A DNA stretch of 64,000 nt from Bacteroidales bacterium (GCA_016936975.1 JAFGWU010000035.1:1-64000), one strand, 5' to 3'; positions 1 to 8,643 are shown, numbered from the stretch's first letter. Numbers and translations are program-made. The notes: generated by a model from the letters alone, not told the origin.

Positions 1-1925
1 ACCGGCAGGGGTGGTTTCCGGATGTCGTCCCAGGTTTTGCCGCCGTCTTTCGTGCGCCACAACCGTCCGTCGTCCGTACCGGCATAAAGCAGTCCGTCCC
101 TGAAGGGCGATTCATCAATGCAGGTGATGGTCTGGTAACTGATGTCCCCCTGTTTTTCAGGGTCGTTGTAAGTCAGGTCGGGACTGATTATTTCCCAGGT
201 GCCGCCTCTGTCTGTCGACTTCATCACAAACTGGACCCCGTGGTAAATGATATCCGGGTTATGAGGCGAAATAACCGTCGGAGCCATCCATTGTCCTCTC
301 AGATCGGCTTCTTCGGGGTAGGTTTCCGGGAGCAGCCACTCCATGTCGTCCGGGTAGCCTTCCACCGTTGCCTTTGCCAGTTTGCCATAGAAGAGGGATG
401 CGTAAATGGTGTTGTTGTCCCTCGGATCAATCGCGTGGGTACTGCCTTCCGCCCCCAGGGTATAGTTCCATTCGGACGGGCGCAGACGGTTTTTACCCCC
501 AGAAAGGTCGACCTCGGTGCAGAAGCTGTGGTGATCCTGTATGGAGCCGTATATCCTCATGGGCTCATGGTTGTCGAAGGCGATATTGTAGAACTGTGCC
601 AGCGGCAACGCTTCGATCAGGCTTCTCCAGTTTTCTCCCTTGTCGTAAGATACGCTGATCCCCCCGTCGTGGGCAACCAGTATGTAGTTTGAGTTGCCGG
701 GATCGATCCACATCCCGTGCTGGTCGACATGGAATTTCCTGCGGATGGGTTCGAATGTTTTTCCGCCGTCCGTGGATACGTTTACATAGAGGCCGAGGGT
801 ATAAACCCGGTCTTCATCATTGGGATCGACCCGCATCTGTCCGAATACCCAGCCATAGGTGCCGGAGTGTCCCGACATATAGCGCCGGGTCTCTTCCGTG
901 AGCCCGCTGACCTGCCTCCAGGAGGCCCCGGCGTCGTCGGAGCGGTAGAGGGTGGCACCCTTGATAATGTCTTTTTTCGGCCTTCCGTAGGAATCCAGAT
1001 CCCCCTCTTCGGCTCTGAAGGCCACCTCGTAGTCGTCCACGAAAGCATAAACCACATCGGGACCGGAACGGGCCAGATCGATGCCTGTCCGCCCCATGTA
1101 CTTCGATTCGGGAAGTCCGTTCGTCAGGTGCGTCCAGCTTTTTCCGCCGTCGGTGGTTTTCCAGATGCCGTTGTTTTTATGTTCGGGACAGGTTCTCGGA
1201 TCGTTCCATTTCAGGCGGGTCCTCTGCCAGGTGGTGGCATACAGGATATCGGGATCACGGGGATCCATTACAATGTCATTGACCCCGGCTTCATCACCTT
1301 TATAGAGGATCTTTTCCCAGGTTCGTCCCCCGTCGATGGTTTTATAGAGACCGCGTTCCTTGTTCCTTGTCCATTCATGGCCCGAAGCCGCCACATATAC
1401 GATATCCGGATCCGCAGGATGGACCAGGATCCGCGAGATGGTGAAGGTCTCCTCCAGTCCCATGTGGGACCAGGTCTCCCCGCCGTCGGTGGTTTTCCAG
1501 ATTCCGCAGCCCGGATTGGAGGAGCGAAAGATATTGGCTTCGCCCGTTCCCACCCATACGGTGTCGGGGCGGGACTGGGTAATGGCAATATCCCCGATGG
1601 TGGTGGTGCCCTGGTGTTCAAACACCGGCTCAAAGGTCACGCCTTCGTTCACGCTTTTCCAGACCCCTCCCGACGCACTGCCCACCCAGATGGTATAGCT
1701 TTTCCCCTTCGGCATCACCGCCTCCACGTCGGTACAGCGGCCGCTGATGTTCGTGGGCCCCAGGTATTGCCAGTGGAGGTCCCGGAAATCCGATGCAGCC
1801 CGCATGCTCTCATGCTGTTCATACATCCGGAGTTTTTCTGCACCGGTAAGGACCGGCGGCTTGACCTGGGCGCTGATCTGGGAAAAAATAAGAAGTGGTG
1901 TGAGAATTACCAGCTGTTTTTTCAT
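1..1925 (-). CDS. Exported BNR/sortilin-type beta-propeller protein (3' end outside window)
   Basis: Partial gene: it starts at the ATG at 1925 and runs off the left edge, giving about 641 residues. The N-terminus (MKKQLVILTPLLIFSQISAQ) is a clear signal peptide, so the protein is exported. The body is a series of Asp-box/BNR motifs, for example GIWKTTDGGETW, LYKTIDGGRTW, GIWKTTDGGKSW, VSTDGGKTF and LWRTKDGGKTW, which are blades of VPS10/sortilin-like or exo-sialidase-like propellers. Related Bacteroidota proteins are about 1000 residues long and usually annotated only as glycosyl hydrolase or BNR-repeat proteins. No catalytic sialidase residues can be claimed, so substrate and activity are unknown. 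A TACCTTTA-like -7 element lies at 1950-1957. Confidence 0.85.
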   Translation of the reverse strand, partial: MKKQLVILTPLLIFSQISAQVKPPVLTGAEKLRMYEQHESMRAASDFRDLHWQYLGPTNISGRCTDVEAVMPKGKSYTIWVGSASGGVWKSVNEGVTFEPVFEHQGTTTIGDIAITQSRPDTVWVGTGEANIFRSSNPGCGIWKTTDGGETWSHMGLEETFTISRILVHPADPDIVYVAASGHEWTRNKERGLYKTIDGGRTWEKILYKGDEAGVNDIVMDPRDPDILYATTWQRTRLKWNDPRTCPEHKNNGIWKTTDGGKSWTHLTNGLPESKYMGRTGIDLARSGPDVVYAFVDDYEVAFRAEEGDLDSYGRPKKDIIKGATLYRSDDAGASWRQVSGLTEETRRYMSGHSGTYGWVFGQMRVDPNDEDRVYTLGLYVNVSTDGGKTFEPIRRKFHVDQHGMWIDPGNSNYILVAHDGGISVSYDKGENWRSLIEALPLAQFYNIAFDNHEPMRIYGSIQDHHSFCTEVDLSGGKNRLRPSEWNYTLGAEGSTHAIDPRDNNTIYASLFYGKLAKATVEGYPDDMEWLLPETYPEEADLRGQWMAPTVISPHNPDIIYHGVQFVMKSTDRGGTWEIISPDLTYNDPEKQGDISYQTITCIDESPFRDGLLYAGTDDGRLWRTKDGGKTWDDIRKPPLP

Positions 1926-1949
1926 TTCTGTGGCGGGATTGATGATGGA

Positions 1950-1957
1950 TAAAGGTA
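1950..1957 (-). promoter_or_regulatory. Possible -7 promoter element of the BNR gene
   Basis: Read leftward this is TACCTTTA, seven of eight matches to the Bacteroidota -7 consensus TAnnTTTG, 25 bases before the start codon. A TTTC lies 19 bases further upstream at the -33 position. This is a match to a consensus only. Confidence 0.35.
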
Positions 1958-2069
1958 CATTTTTTGGAAGAAATCCGAAATGAATTCCGTATTCAGTAAT
2001 TGGGTTTGATTGGATTTTTTAGTAATTTGATTGATTATTCAACAGGTCGTTCAATTTATCCTATTTATT

Positions 2070-2810
2070 ATGAGGAAGATTATTTTAATTCTGATTTTCA
2101 CAGCCACAGCGCTTATGCCTCTTAAAGCCCAGATGCATCTTTTTATTGAAGAACAGAGTGTCACCCTGGAAGATGGCGTTTTTACAGGATGGGTTTTCCC
2201 TGTTCCTGGCAGTCTGGAGTCCTCGTTCAAAGATTTCCGGGATTTTGGCAGGGAACGAAGCGATATCAGGATCAAAAAGGAAGAGGACCGTTTTTATATG
2301 GCCGAGAAGGTATTCATACCCAGCATATCTTCAAAAAGAGGAGACATGATCGCATACGGGATCCCCTCCTCCATGCATAATGACATGGCGGTGATCTTCA
2401 GGCTCGGGTATGATATTTCTTTAAACAGCACGGAGTGGGGCACTGAAATGGTGAACCTGAGGAATTATACCAGGGAGTTCATGTCGTTCCTGTACAATAA
2501 TTTCTATGCCGACAGCATTGCCATGGTGGAGAAAACCTTACAGGATCTTGAAAAGGATTTGAAGGGGCATGAAAGAGATCTGAAACGAATGGAGAGAAAG
2601 GTTAGAAAAAACAGGGAAAGGATACATGCTGAAACGGATGAGATAAAGACGGAACAGCTTGAAGGAACGGTATCGGTCCTTGAGACGGATATTGAAAACG
2701 TCACTTACCTGATCCCTGCCGTTCAGTCCGAAGTAGACCGTCTGTCCAGCACCCTTGATCGCCTCAGGGATGAAACGGTCGAGGTTCAGAGGGTCATCGG
2801 GGCCCTGTGA
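2070..2810 (+). CDS. Exported protein with C-terminal coiled coil, unknown function
   Basis: 246 residues from the ATG at 2070. The same frame is open further upstream, but only this start gives a clean signal peptide (MRKIILILIFTATALMPLKA). The first 140 or so mature residues show no family I recognise. Residues of about 155-246 are rich in K, E, R and L with heptad spacing (EKTLQDLEKDLKGHERDLKR and onward), predicting a long coiled coil. The gene stands alone between two leftward genes. It is probably a periplasmic or envelope-attached structural protein; this is inference from composition only. Confidence 0.75.
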   Translation: MRKIILILIFTATALMPLKAQMHLFIEEQSVTLEDGVFTGWVFPVPGSLESSFKDFRDFGRERSDIRIKKEEDRFYMAEKVFIPSISSKRGDMIAYGIPSSMHNDMAVIFRLGYDISLNSTEWGTEMVNLRNYTREFMSFLYNNFYADSIAMVEKTLQDLEKDLKGHERDLKRMERKVRKNRERIHAETDEIKTEQLEGTVSVLETDIENVTYLIPAVQSEVDRLSSTLDRLRDETVEVQRVIGAL

Positions 2811-2813
2811 TTT

Positions 2814-2848
2814 CAGTAAGCAGTAAGCAGTTGGCAGCAGGCAGTTGC
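2814..2848. repeat. Degenerate heptamer tandem repeat (5 units)
   Basis: Five consecutive 7-base units just after a stop codon: CAGTAAG, CAGTAAG, CAGTTGG, CAGCAGG, CAGTTGC. All begin with CAG. They lie between two convergent genes. Confidence 0.7.
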
Positions 2849-2856
2849 CTGTTTCA

Positions 2857-3600
2857 TCATCTCAACCCCGCCTTGGTCAGCAGGTGCTCCGGGATATCCA
2901 CGTTGAATTGGATCTCTTCGATAATGAATTCTGTTCCTTCCCCTTTTTTGAGCATGTCCTTGAACACGATCCTGCCGGGATACCAGCGGTTTTCAATCTG
3001 TCGGATCTCGCTCAGCTCTGTTTTCTTAAGCAGGGTTCCGCTTCTGGCATAGAGTTCTTCCCGGAGGGGAACATAACGGGATTTATCGACCCACAGTTTG
3101 CGGGTCTGGTATGCCACATCCTCAACCCGGGCATGCATCTCCACAATCCAGGTGTCCCTGTCGCCGATGCTTTCCGAACCGGTCACCACGGCATCATATT
3201 TGCCTGCCAGGTTCGGATCATCCATCATATCTTCATAGGAAAGGTCGGATCCCATCACTGACTGCCTCAGCATATGGCCGGAGATCTGGATGGTCCGGTC
3301 CGTTCCCGGGGAGTAGATCCAGAGCTGGTCCTCCAGCTTGAGCATTTTCGTTCCTGCCTCCCTGGCGGGAGAGAGGTACTCTGTGTAAGCTTTTTGGTCC
3401 CCTTCAGCCCATGACTGCGATTCAATGGTTCTGGAGTAGCGCGCACCGTGGATGATCATGGTCGATTTGAAATACCGTGTTTCGGAGGACATGTTCCGGT
3501 CGATCCGGTCCAGTATCTCTTTCCCCGAAGGCTGTGCAAGCACAATCCCCTGGAGGGCCGTTGCGCATATTATTGATAATGCAATCCCTGTTTTTTTCAT
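2857..3600 (-). CDS. LolA-like outer-membrane lipoprotein-sorting family protein
   Basis: 247 residues with a signal peptide (MKKTGIALSIICATALQGIVLA), so periplasmic. The sequence matches the LolA-like 'outer membrane lipoprotein-sorting protein' family (PF17131 type): an early stretch on substrate-binding strands (YFKSTMIIHGARYSRTIESQ), then YLSPAREAGTKML, LWIYSPGTDRTIQISGH, LRQSVMGSDLSYEDMM and a C-terminal half with YPGRIVFKDMLKKGEGTEF. Proteins of this family are thought to carry a lipid or lipoprotein across the periplasm and usually sit next to an RND or ABC exporter. Here the gene follows two FtsX permeases, a LolD-like ATPase and an outer-membrane barrel on the same strand, separated by 140 bases. 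A role as periplasmic carrier of that system is inferred. Confidence 0.85.
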   Translation of the reverse strand: MKKTGIALSIICATALQGIVLAQPSGKEILDRIDRNMSSETRYFKSTMIIHGARYSRTIESQSWAEGDQKAYTEYLSPAREAGTKMLKLEDQLWIYSPGTDRTIQISGHMLRQSVMGSDLSYEDMMDDPNLAGKYDAVVTGSESIGDRDTWIVEMHARVEDVAYQTRKLWVDKSRYVPLREELYARSGTLLKKTELSEIRQIENRWYPGRIVFKDMLKKGEGTEFIIEEIQFNVDIPEHLLTKAGLR

Positions 3601-3681
3601 TCTGTTTTGTATTAACTAAATTGAATTCTGTTCATCACTTCAAAAGCCAGGTCATAGCTGACAGCTCATAGGGTGCGGTGA
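3601..3681. other. Intergenic stretch with short repeat-like motif
   Basis: No gene. It contains AGGTCATAGCTGACAGCTCA, an imperfect direct/inverted repeat around CATAGCTGACAGCTCATAG (3653-3671). It adjoins the dispersed repeat at 3682-3742. Confidence 0.4.
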
Positions 3682-3742
3682 CACAGTCGCCCAATAATCC
3701 TTCGCCAGGGCTCCGGATTACACAGTCGCCCATTCACTCATC
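3682..3742 (-). repeat. Dispersed intergenic element, copy 1
   Basis: Read leftward: GAATGGGCGACTGTGTAATC, then CGGAGCCCTGGCGAAGGATT, then ATTGGGCGACTGTGT. The core is a hairpin of AATCC and GGATT flanked by GGGCGACTGTGT direct repeats. A near copy lies at 12720-12790. Both begin at or within the last codons of a leftward gene, like a REP-type or mobile palindromic element. Confidence 0.65.
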
Positions 3743-5012
3743 ACACCTGCAGCTCCTTGAACAGCTGTGCCGTCTGCCGTTTGTATATCCCAATTCCTGC
3801 AAGGGCCGTGCCGAGCACCGTGGCCAGCACACCGGGGATAAAGCCGATATAATAGGCCGCAGGTACAATTTCTGCTTTCATGACTCCCTGCATCATCATG
3901 GTGGAGTTCGACAGCATGCCGCTGATATCAATCCCTTTCGTCATCCAGTACGAAAAGAGGAGGCCGATGGCTGTTCCGGCAACCGAACCTGCCAGCCCGA
4001 TGAAAACGGCTTCTGTGATGAGGCTCCTGTAAATATGCGGTTTCTCTTCCCCGATGGCCAGCCGGAGGCCCATCTCGCCGTACCGTCTCAATCCTCCCAG
4101 CAGGCCGGAGTTCCAGAGCACAATCGACATGGCGATTACAAAAATGATGATGATAAACGATTTCATATACCCCACCAGGTCAAGATAACCGGTAAGGTTA
4201 TTCTGTTCCCTCAGGGGAACCATAACCGGGGCATATTCATCCTGCGGATCGGAATAGGTTTCATTAAATTCAGACGAAAGTTTGCCGGCCGCCTCGTCAT
4301 CATAATAACCATCCGGGAAAAAACCCAGGATCTCACCGGTTGCACCGGTCATATCGAAGGCGCTCCGTATCCCGCTGATGTCGGCGATGATCCCGCCGCG
4401 GTCCAGCACGGCCGAACCAAAACGCACTGTCCCGCAAACCGTGAAGTTGGTAATGGACATGGCCCCGAACATGGTTGATCCGATCAGCGTGACAGGATCG
4501 CCAACCTGAACATCCAGTTTCCGGGCAAAATCGTCACTCAACAGGATTTCAAAAGAGCCGGCAGGGAGCGCGCCCCTGACCAGTGACCTTTCCAGGTTCA
4601 ACCGCTCTGCTTCCCCGCTTTTTCCGGAAAGAAGATCCACGGCCATTCCTCCTCCGGGTCCCTGCTCCTTCGTCTCCCCGTTTTCATCCGGCGCATCCAC
4701 CAGACCGCCGAACTGGATCCGTTCCACCCACATCATACCGGGGTATTGATCCTTAATCTTCCCGAGCAGTTCGTCGCTTTCCAGCAGTGCCAGGTCATTC
4801 GGCAGCTGGTCTATATTTTCATAATAGGTGCGGCTCATGATTTTTACATGGCCGGTGGAAAAATTTGCATTGAAATCGATCATGTCCCCCAGCACGCCGG
4901 TTATCCAGCATTGAATAAGGACCACCAGGGCGACCCCTATGGCTACAACGATGATGGGCATCAGGCTTCTTGACCGGTCGCGCAAAAGACCTTTTAAATA
5001 GAATGACAGCAT
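3741..5012 (-). CDS. ABC transporter permease, FtsX/LolE type
   Basis: 423 residues. One N-terminal transmembrane helix (residues about 15-40, PIIVVAIGVALVVLIQCWIT), a large periplasmic domain of about 240 residues (MacB_PCD type), then three C-terminal helices (residues about 280-300, 330-355 and 385-410) with the FtsX pattern LRRYGEMGLRLAIGEEKPHI between them. This is the layout of LolC/LolE/MacB permeases, which extract lipids or lipoproteins from the inner membrane mechanically rather than through a channel. It is the second of two adjacent permeases and lies 18 bases after the first, so a heterodimer with the ATPase at 6217-6912 is likely. Its last codons abut a dispersed repeat. Confidence 0.9.
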   Translation of the reverse strand: MLSFYLKGLLRDRSRSLMPIIVVAIGVALVVLIQCWITGVLGDMIDFNANFSTGHVKIMSRTYYENIDQLPNDLALLESDELLGKIKDQYPGMMWVERIQFGGLVDAPDENGETKEQGPGGGMAVDLLSGKSGEAERLNLERSLVRGALPAGSFEILLSDDFARKLDVQVGDPVTLIGSTMFGAMSITNFTVCGTVRFGSAVLDRGGIIADISGIRSAFDMTGATGEILGFFPDGYYDDEAAGKLSSEFNETYSDPQDEYAPVMVPLREQNNLTGYLDLVGYMKSFIIIIFVIAMSIVLWNSGLLGGLRRYGEMGLRLAIGEEKPHIYRSLITEAVFIGLAGSVAGTAIGLLFSYWMTKGIDISGMLSNSTMMMQGVMKAEIVPAAYYIGFIPGVLATVLGTALAGIGIYKRQTAQLFKELQV

Positions 5013-5030
5013 AACAAAGGTTTTAAGTTG

Positions 5031-6203
5031 TTACTGAATTTTCCCGCGAATGGCTTCCGTGGGATTCATTTTGGAAATTTTCCTTGCCGGCATATAGCTC
5101 ACGATCGTTGTGGTTATCATAATCAGGAGTATGGTTCCTGTGATGACAGCCGCACTGTAGTAGGGAAGGATCCGCTCCGCGCTGGCCAGTCCGAACGAGT
5201 CGGTTCCTTCCGGCATTCCGAGGCCGGTCTTTGCAAACCACAGCAGGAGGGGGATGCCATACACAGCGGCCAGGGCCAGGGCGAGAATGGCATGCATGGT
5301 CCCTTCCACGGTGAACAGTCCCACCACCTGGCGGCGGGTCATGCCCATGGAGATATAGGTTCCGATTTCACGCTGTCTCCTGAAGATGGAGAGCACCTGT
5401 GTGTCGAAAACTGCGAGCAGTGCCAGGGCCAGCAGGATCAGGTAAAGGATGGAACCACCGGTCGATTTGGTCTTGATCATCGCCTCCAGCTCGGCAAACA
5501 GGAAATCGTGGTCCCTGAATTCCCATCCGGGTATCTTTCCGGGAAGTTCGACACCCTTTCCTGAGACGATCAGAGTTGCTTCACCGGGCATCTGCAGCAT
5601 TTCCTGCATCTGATCCAGGGGGATCCAGATTTGCCCGGCATCCACTGCCGGAACAGGGGAGGAGAAGATCCCCGTTATTTTAACCTCTGCAGCGTCGAAG
5701 GTTCCGTTGACATCCCGCCATCGCACCAGCAGATAATCCCCTTCCTCCAGCCGTGCACTTTTTGCCATACGGGTGCCTGCCAGCGCCGGTATTATGTGAT
5801 CCTCCGCGACCAGTTTATCGGTTGGAACGGAGAGAACATCCTGCTGAACAGCGATGCCTTTGAGCTTAATGCTCTGGATCCTTCCCTCGGGATAAATGGT
5901 TGCCTGGGAAAGCAGAATCGGGGCCACCCGTCCCTGTTCCGCCGCTGTTTTAATCTCCGGGGGGACAGGGGCATGAGCATCCGCATAGGTGAAGGGGTCG
6001 TACGGATCGTACTGCTCCTGCCAGAACTGTCCCTGTCCGACCTCCCAGTCAATCATGTCCGCACGGGCGTGATGGTTCCAGCCCTGGTAAAGGCCGTTCA
6101 TGAAAATGATCAATACATAGGAGACAGACAGGATAAAAACGATTAGAAAGGTCCGCAGTCCGGCTCCCATAAGATTTCTGTATGCAAGTTTAAATGCGAT
6201 CAT
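5031..6203 (-). CDS. ABC transporter permease, FtsX/LolC type
   Basis: 390 residues with the same architecture as its neighbour: N-terminal helix (LRTFLIVFILSVSYVLIIFM), a periplasmic domain, and three C-terminal helices. The coupling-helix region reads FRRQREIGTYISMGMTRRQV, the classic FtsX pattern, and the C-terminus ends ARKISKMNPTEAIRGK, also typical of the family. The periplasmic domain is rich in D, Y and W early on (DPYDPFTYADAHAPVPP). It lies 13 bases after the ATPase gene and 18 before the second permease, in one operon. It is the probable partner subunit of a Lol-like or MacB-like exporter; the cargo is unknown. Confidence 0.9.
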   Translation of the reverse strand: MIAFKLAYRNLMGAGLRTFLIVFILSVSYVLIIFMNGLYQGWNHHARADMIDWEVGQGQFWQEQYDPYDPFTYADAHAPVPPEIKTAAEQGRVAPILLSQATIYPEGRIQSIKLKGIAVQQDVLSVPTDKLVAEDHIIPALAGTRMAKSARLEEGDYLLVRWRDVNGTFDAAEVKITGIFSSPVPAVDAGQIWIPLDQMQEMLQMPGEATLIVSGKGVELPGKIPGWEFRDHDFLFAELEAMIKTKSTGGSILYLILLALALLAVFDTQVLSIFRRQREIGTYISMGMTRRQVVGLFTVEGTMHAILALALAAVYGIPLLLWFAKTGLGMPEGTDSFGLASAERILPYYSAAVITGTILLIMITTTIVSYMPARKISKMNPTEAIRGKIQ

Positions 6204-6216
6204 GATTCAGGGTTTG

Positions 6217-6912
6217 TTATTTAACAGATTCGTCTGAAACAACTTTGCCGTCGGCAAGGGTTACGATCCGCTTCAGATAACGGATGACCTTATCATCGTG
6301 CGTGGCAAAGAGGAAGGTGGTTTTCAGCTCCTTATTCAGGGTTTCCATGGTCTGCAGAATATGGTGGGAATTTGCGGCATCGAGGTTTGCCGTAGGTTCG
6401 TCTGCCAGCACCAGGCCGGGCCTTTTCACCATTGCCCGGGCAATGGCCACGCGCTGGCTCTCCCCGCCGGAGAGCTGGGGCGGTCTGGATTTGATTTTAT
6501 CCGTCAGTCCGACCCATTCAATGGCATCCAGAACGGCTTTCCTGCGCTCGGATGCAGGCATTTTGAGCAGGAGCAGGGGGAACTCAACATTTTCATACAC
6601 CGTGTATACCGACATCAGGTTATAGGTCTGAAAAATGAACCCGATATGATTCTTCCTAAGCTGTGAGGCCGTTTTTGCATTCATGCCCCCGGAACCTGTA
6701 CCCATTACGGTCACCTCACCTTTCGTAGGAGAATCCAGTGAGCCGATAATGTTCAGCAGGGTGGTCTTGCCTGAACCGCTGGGACCGACAATACCGGAAA
6801 ATTCACCCTTGCCGAAAGAGAGGCTGATGCCGTTCAGAGCAGTGAAAGTGCCTCCTCCGACAGGAAACTGTTTGACGAGGTTTTCAATTTTGATGATGGT
6901 GTTGTTTTCCAT
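6217..6912 (-). CDS. ABC transporter ATP-binding protein, LolD/MacB type
   Basis: 231 residues from the ATG at 6912. The frame stays open to 7050, but that extension lies inside the upstream gene and has no family similarity, and 6912 gives the usual start MENNTIIKIENLVKQFPVGG. Walker A GPSGSGKTT, signature LSGGESQRVAIARA, Walker B LVLADEPTANLD and the switch histidine (FATHDD) are all intact. The Q-loop (GFIFQTYNL) and the preference for FtsX partners place it in the LolD/MacB/FtsE group. It powers the two permeases immediately downstream. The gene starts 11 bases after the beta-barrel gene ends. Confidence 0.92.
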   Translation of the reverse strand: MENNTIIKIENLVKQFPVGGGTFTALNGISLSFGKGEFSGIVGPSGSGKTTLLNIIGSLDSPTKGEVTVMGTGSGGMNAKTASQLRKNHIGFIFQTYNLMSVYTVYENVEFPLLLLKMPASERRKAVLDAIEWVGLTDKIKSRPPQLSGGESQRVAIARAMVKRPGLVLADEPTANLDAANSHHILQTMETLNKELKTTFLFATHDDKVIRYLKRIVTLADGKVVSDESVK

Positions 6913-6922
6913 TGTTTGATTT

Positions 6923-8059
6923 TTAATGATTGAATACCGCCATGAGCTGGAAGCCCCAGCCGCCGAATATATTTGTCTGATTATCGAAATTGTAGAGATT
7001 AAATGACTCGGGGTTCCAGAACCCCATGAGGTAAAAATTCCATTTATCATAGGTAACCGACCAGTTCAGGAACCGGTAGATTTCCCGGTTAGTGAAATCG
7101 TAAAAGAGGATCAGGCTCAGCTCATGAAACAGGTTGACGGGATAGGAAGCCGAAATTCCACCGAAATAAACCTGTTCATCGCCCTTAAAAGCCTTTGACC
7201 CATAGAGGAAACTTAGCGATTCCACGGTCAGCCTCAATCCGTTTCCCGTGTTAAAGGTATAATCCATTCCCCCGGTCAGCATGGTTTTATATTTCAGGGG
7301 CGTAAAATCAATATCCTGATGGATGAGGGACCCTTCAAACCAGAGTCCGACCACCCAGTCGAACCTGGTGTCGAGGGCAAGGCGGTTTTCGGGGACTGAA
7401 AGCCCTGTATGGAGCGAATCGGGCAAAATGGCATCGGGAAATGCTTTACGGTGGTGGTAGCTGAAACCGGTCTCACCGGTCAGGAACGGAAGCTGAACCC
7501 GGCCCCCGTATTCGAAGCTGTTCTTTCGGGAAGGAAAAATTTCCCACCCTTTTGTTTTGTTGTTGCCGTATAATCCCCAGAGCCAGATGTTGGCGTTGTT
7601 CAGGAAGTAATAACGGCCAAGAACCCCGTATACACCGTCTGTGAGCTGGAGGGGATCCCGCGGATCGATCCGGTCGAACCACATGAGCGGCCGAAGCATG
7701 GTTGCCGAACCGAAGTTGATTTTCTGAAGGCCCGCCCTTACCTCAAACTGCTGTCCGGATAATTTGACCCAGAGCCGGTACGGCGATAATCCGGCATTAT
7801 CGGTGATACTGTCGTCGGACCATAGATCAAGGGCCCCGCGGATGTTTGCAGAAAATTCACCTTCCAGCGACAGGGAGCCAACCGGCGCGGTGAAGGAGAG
7901 CGCGGGAATGTATCTCAGTCCGGCCTGAATCCGGGTTGGATCGCCCGGATTGACCGTGGTCCATGAGACAGCCTGCCCGCTGAACCCGAACGACTGGGCT
8001 CGGAGCATTCCCGGCATGCCCAGGAACAACAATCCGGTGAGCAGTATCTCTCTTTTCAT
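6923..8059 (-). CDS. Outer-membrane beta-barrel protein of an export operon
   Basis: 378 residues with a signal peptide (MKREILLTGLLFLGMPGMLRAQ). The rest consists of alternating strands with many aromatic residues and ends in a C-terminal strand finishing in H (GFQLMAVFNH), as in outer-membrane barrels. Phrases such as FEVRAGLQKINFGSATMLRP and WFDRIDPRDPLQLTDGVYGV resemble the DUF1302-like and alginate-porin-like barrels often encoded beside LolA-like proteins and RND or ABC exporters. The start overlaps the end of the tetR gene by 4 bases (ATGA), so the two are translationally coupled. It is inferred to be the outer-membrane end of the exporter; no precise family is claimed. Confidence 0.75.
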   Translation of the reverse strand: MKREILLTGLLFLGMPGMLRAQSFGFSGQAVSWTTVNPGDPTRIQAGLRYIPALSFTAPVGSLSLEGEFSANIRGALDLWSDDSITDNAGLSPYRLWVKLSGQQFEVRAGLQKINFGSATMLRPLMWFDRIDPRDPLQLTDGVYGVLGRYYFLNNANIWLWGLYGNNKTKGWEIFPSRKNSFEYGGRVQLPFLTGETGFSYHHRKAFPDAILPDSLHTGLSVPENRLALDTRFDWVVGLWFEGSLIHQDIDFTPLKYKTMLTGGMDYTFNTGNGLRLTVESLSFLYGSKAFKGDEQVYFGGISASYPVNLFHELSLILFYDFTNREIYRFLNWSVTYDKWNFYLMGFWNPESFNLYNFDNQTNIFGGWGFQLMAVFNH

Positions 8060-8637
8060 TTACGCTCCGATATGCCGTAGAAAAAAAAGTTCATAAGTTC
8101 AATGACCAGATCCTCCATGGTATTGTATAGTCCCTGCAGGCTCCTGTCTTCAAGGATGACCGACATATGGTTGATAAAATAGAGGATGAATTCGGGCTTG
8201 ATATCTTTCCTGATCTCCCCTTTCTTCTGGGCATCCTTATAGAAAGACATAATCTGTTTGGTGGTGCTCCCGGTTAATTCGGTCCTGTAGGCGACCAGCT
8301 CCGGATCATCCGAGCTGAGCCAGTCTTCAAGAAACAGGTCACTCATTCCATGGATGCCCTCCTTTTTCATTTCGATTTGCTTCAGGACCTTTTCCGTAAA
8401 AGGGATGTCGCTTTCCATGATGGCCTTGAATTTTTTAATGCCTTCCTCAATCACGAAGGAGAGGAGAAACTTAACCAGTCCGGTTTTGTTGGCAAAGTGC
8501 TTGTAAAAGGTCATCTTGCTCACCCCGGCCTTCCGGCAAACCTCCTCTATGGTCACTTTCCTGTATCCGTACTTCCAGAACAGATCCCTGGCGGCGAGGG
8601 TAATCTGTCTCAGCTTTATATCAGAAATACTTTCCAT
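8056..8637 (-). CDS. TetR/AcrR family transcriptional regulator
   Basis: 193 residues. The N-terminal helix-turn-helix (residues about 25-50, KVTIEEVCRKAGVSKMTFYK, followed by HFANKTGLVKF) is a textbook TetR DNA-binding domain; the helical C-terminus binds an unknown ligand. First gene of the leftward export operon and overlapping its second gene by 4 bases. A long inverted repeat just upstream of the start codon (8644-8681) is the likely operator, so the regulator probably represses itself and the exporter until an inducer binds. The divergent sigma-factor operon shares the same intergenic region and could also be affected. Confidence 0.92.
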   Translation of the reverse strand: MESISDIKLRQITLAARDLFWKYGYRKVTIEEVCRKAGVSKMTFYKHFANKTGLVKFLLSFVIEEGIKKFKAIMESDIPFTEKVLKQIEMKKEGIHGMSDLFLEDWLSSDDPELVAYRTELTGSTTKQIMSFYKDAQKKGEIRKDIKPEFILYFINHMSVILEDRSLQGLYNTMEDLVIELMNFFFYGISERK

Positions 8638-8643
8638 GCATGA

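Noticed and set aside
717-1952. 411-residue rightward frame over the BNR-repeat gene
   Set aside because: Its composition is rich in G, P and H and shows no motif; the leftward frame has a signal peptide and repeated Asp boxes.
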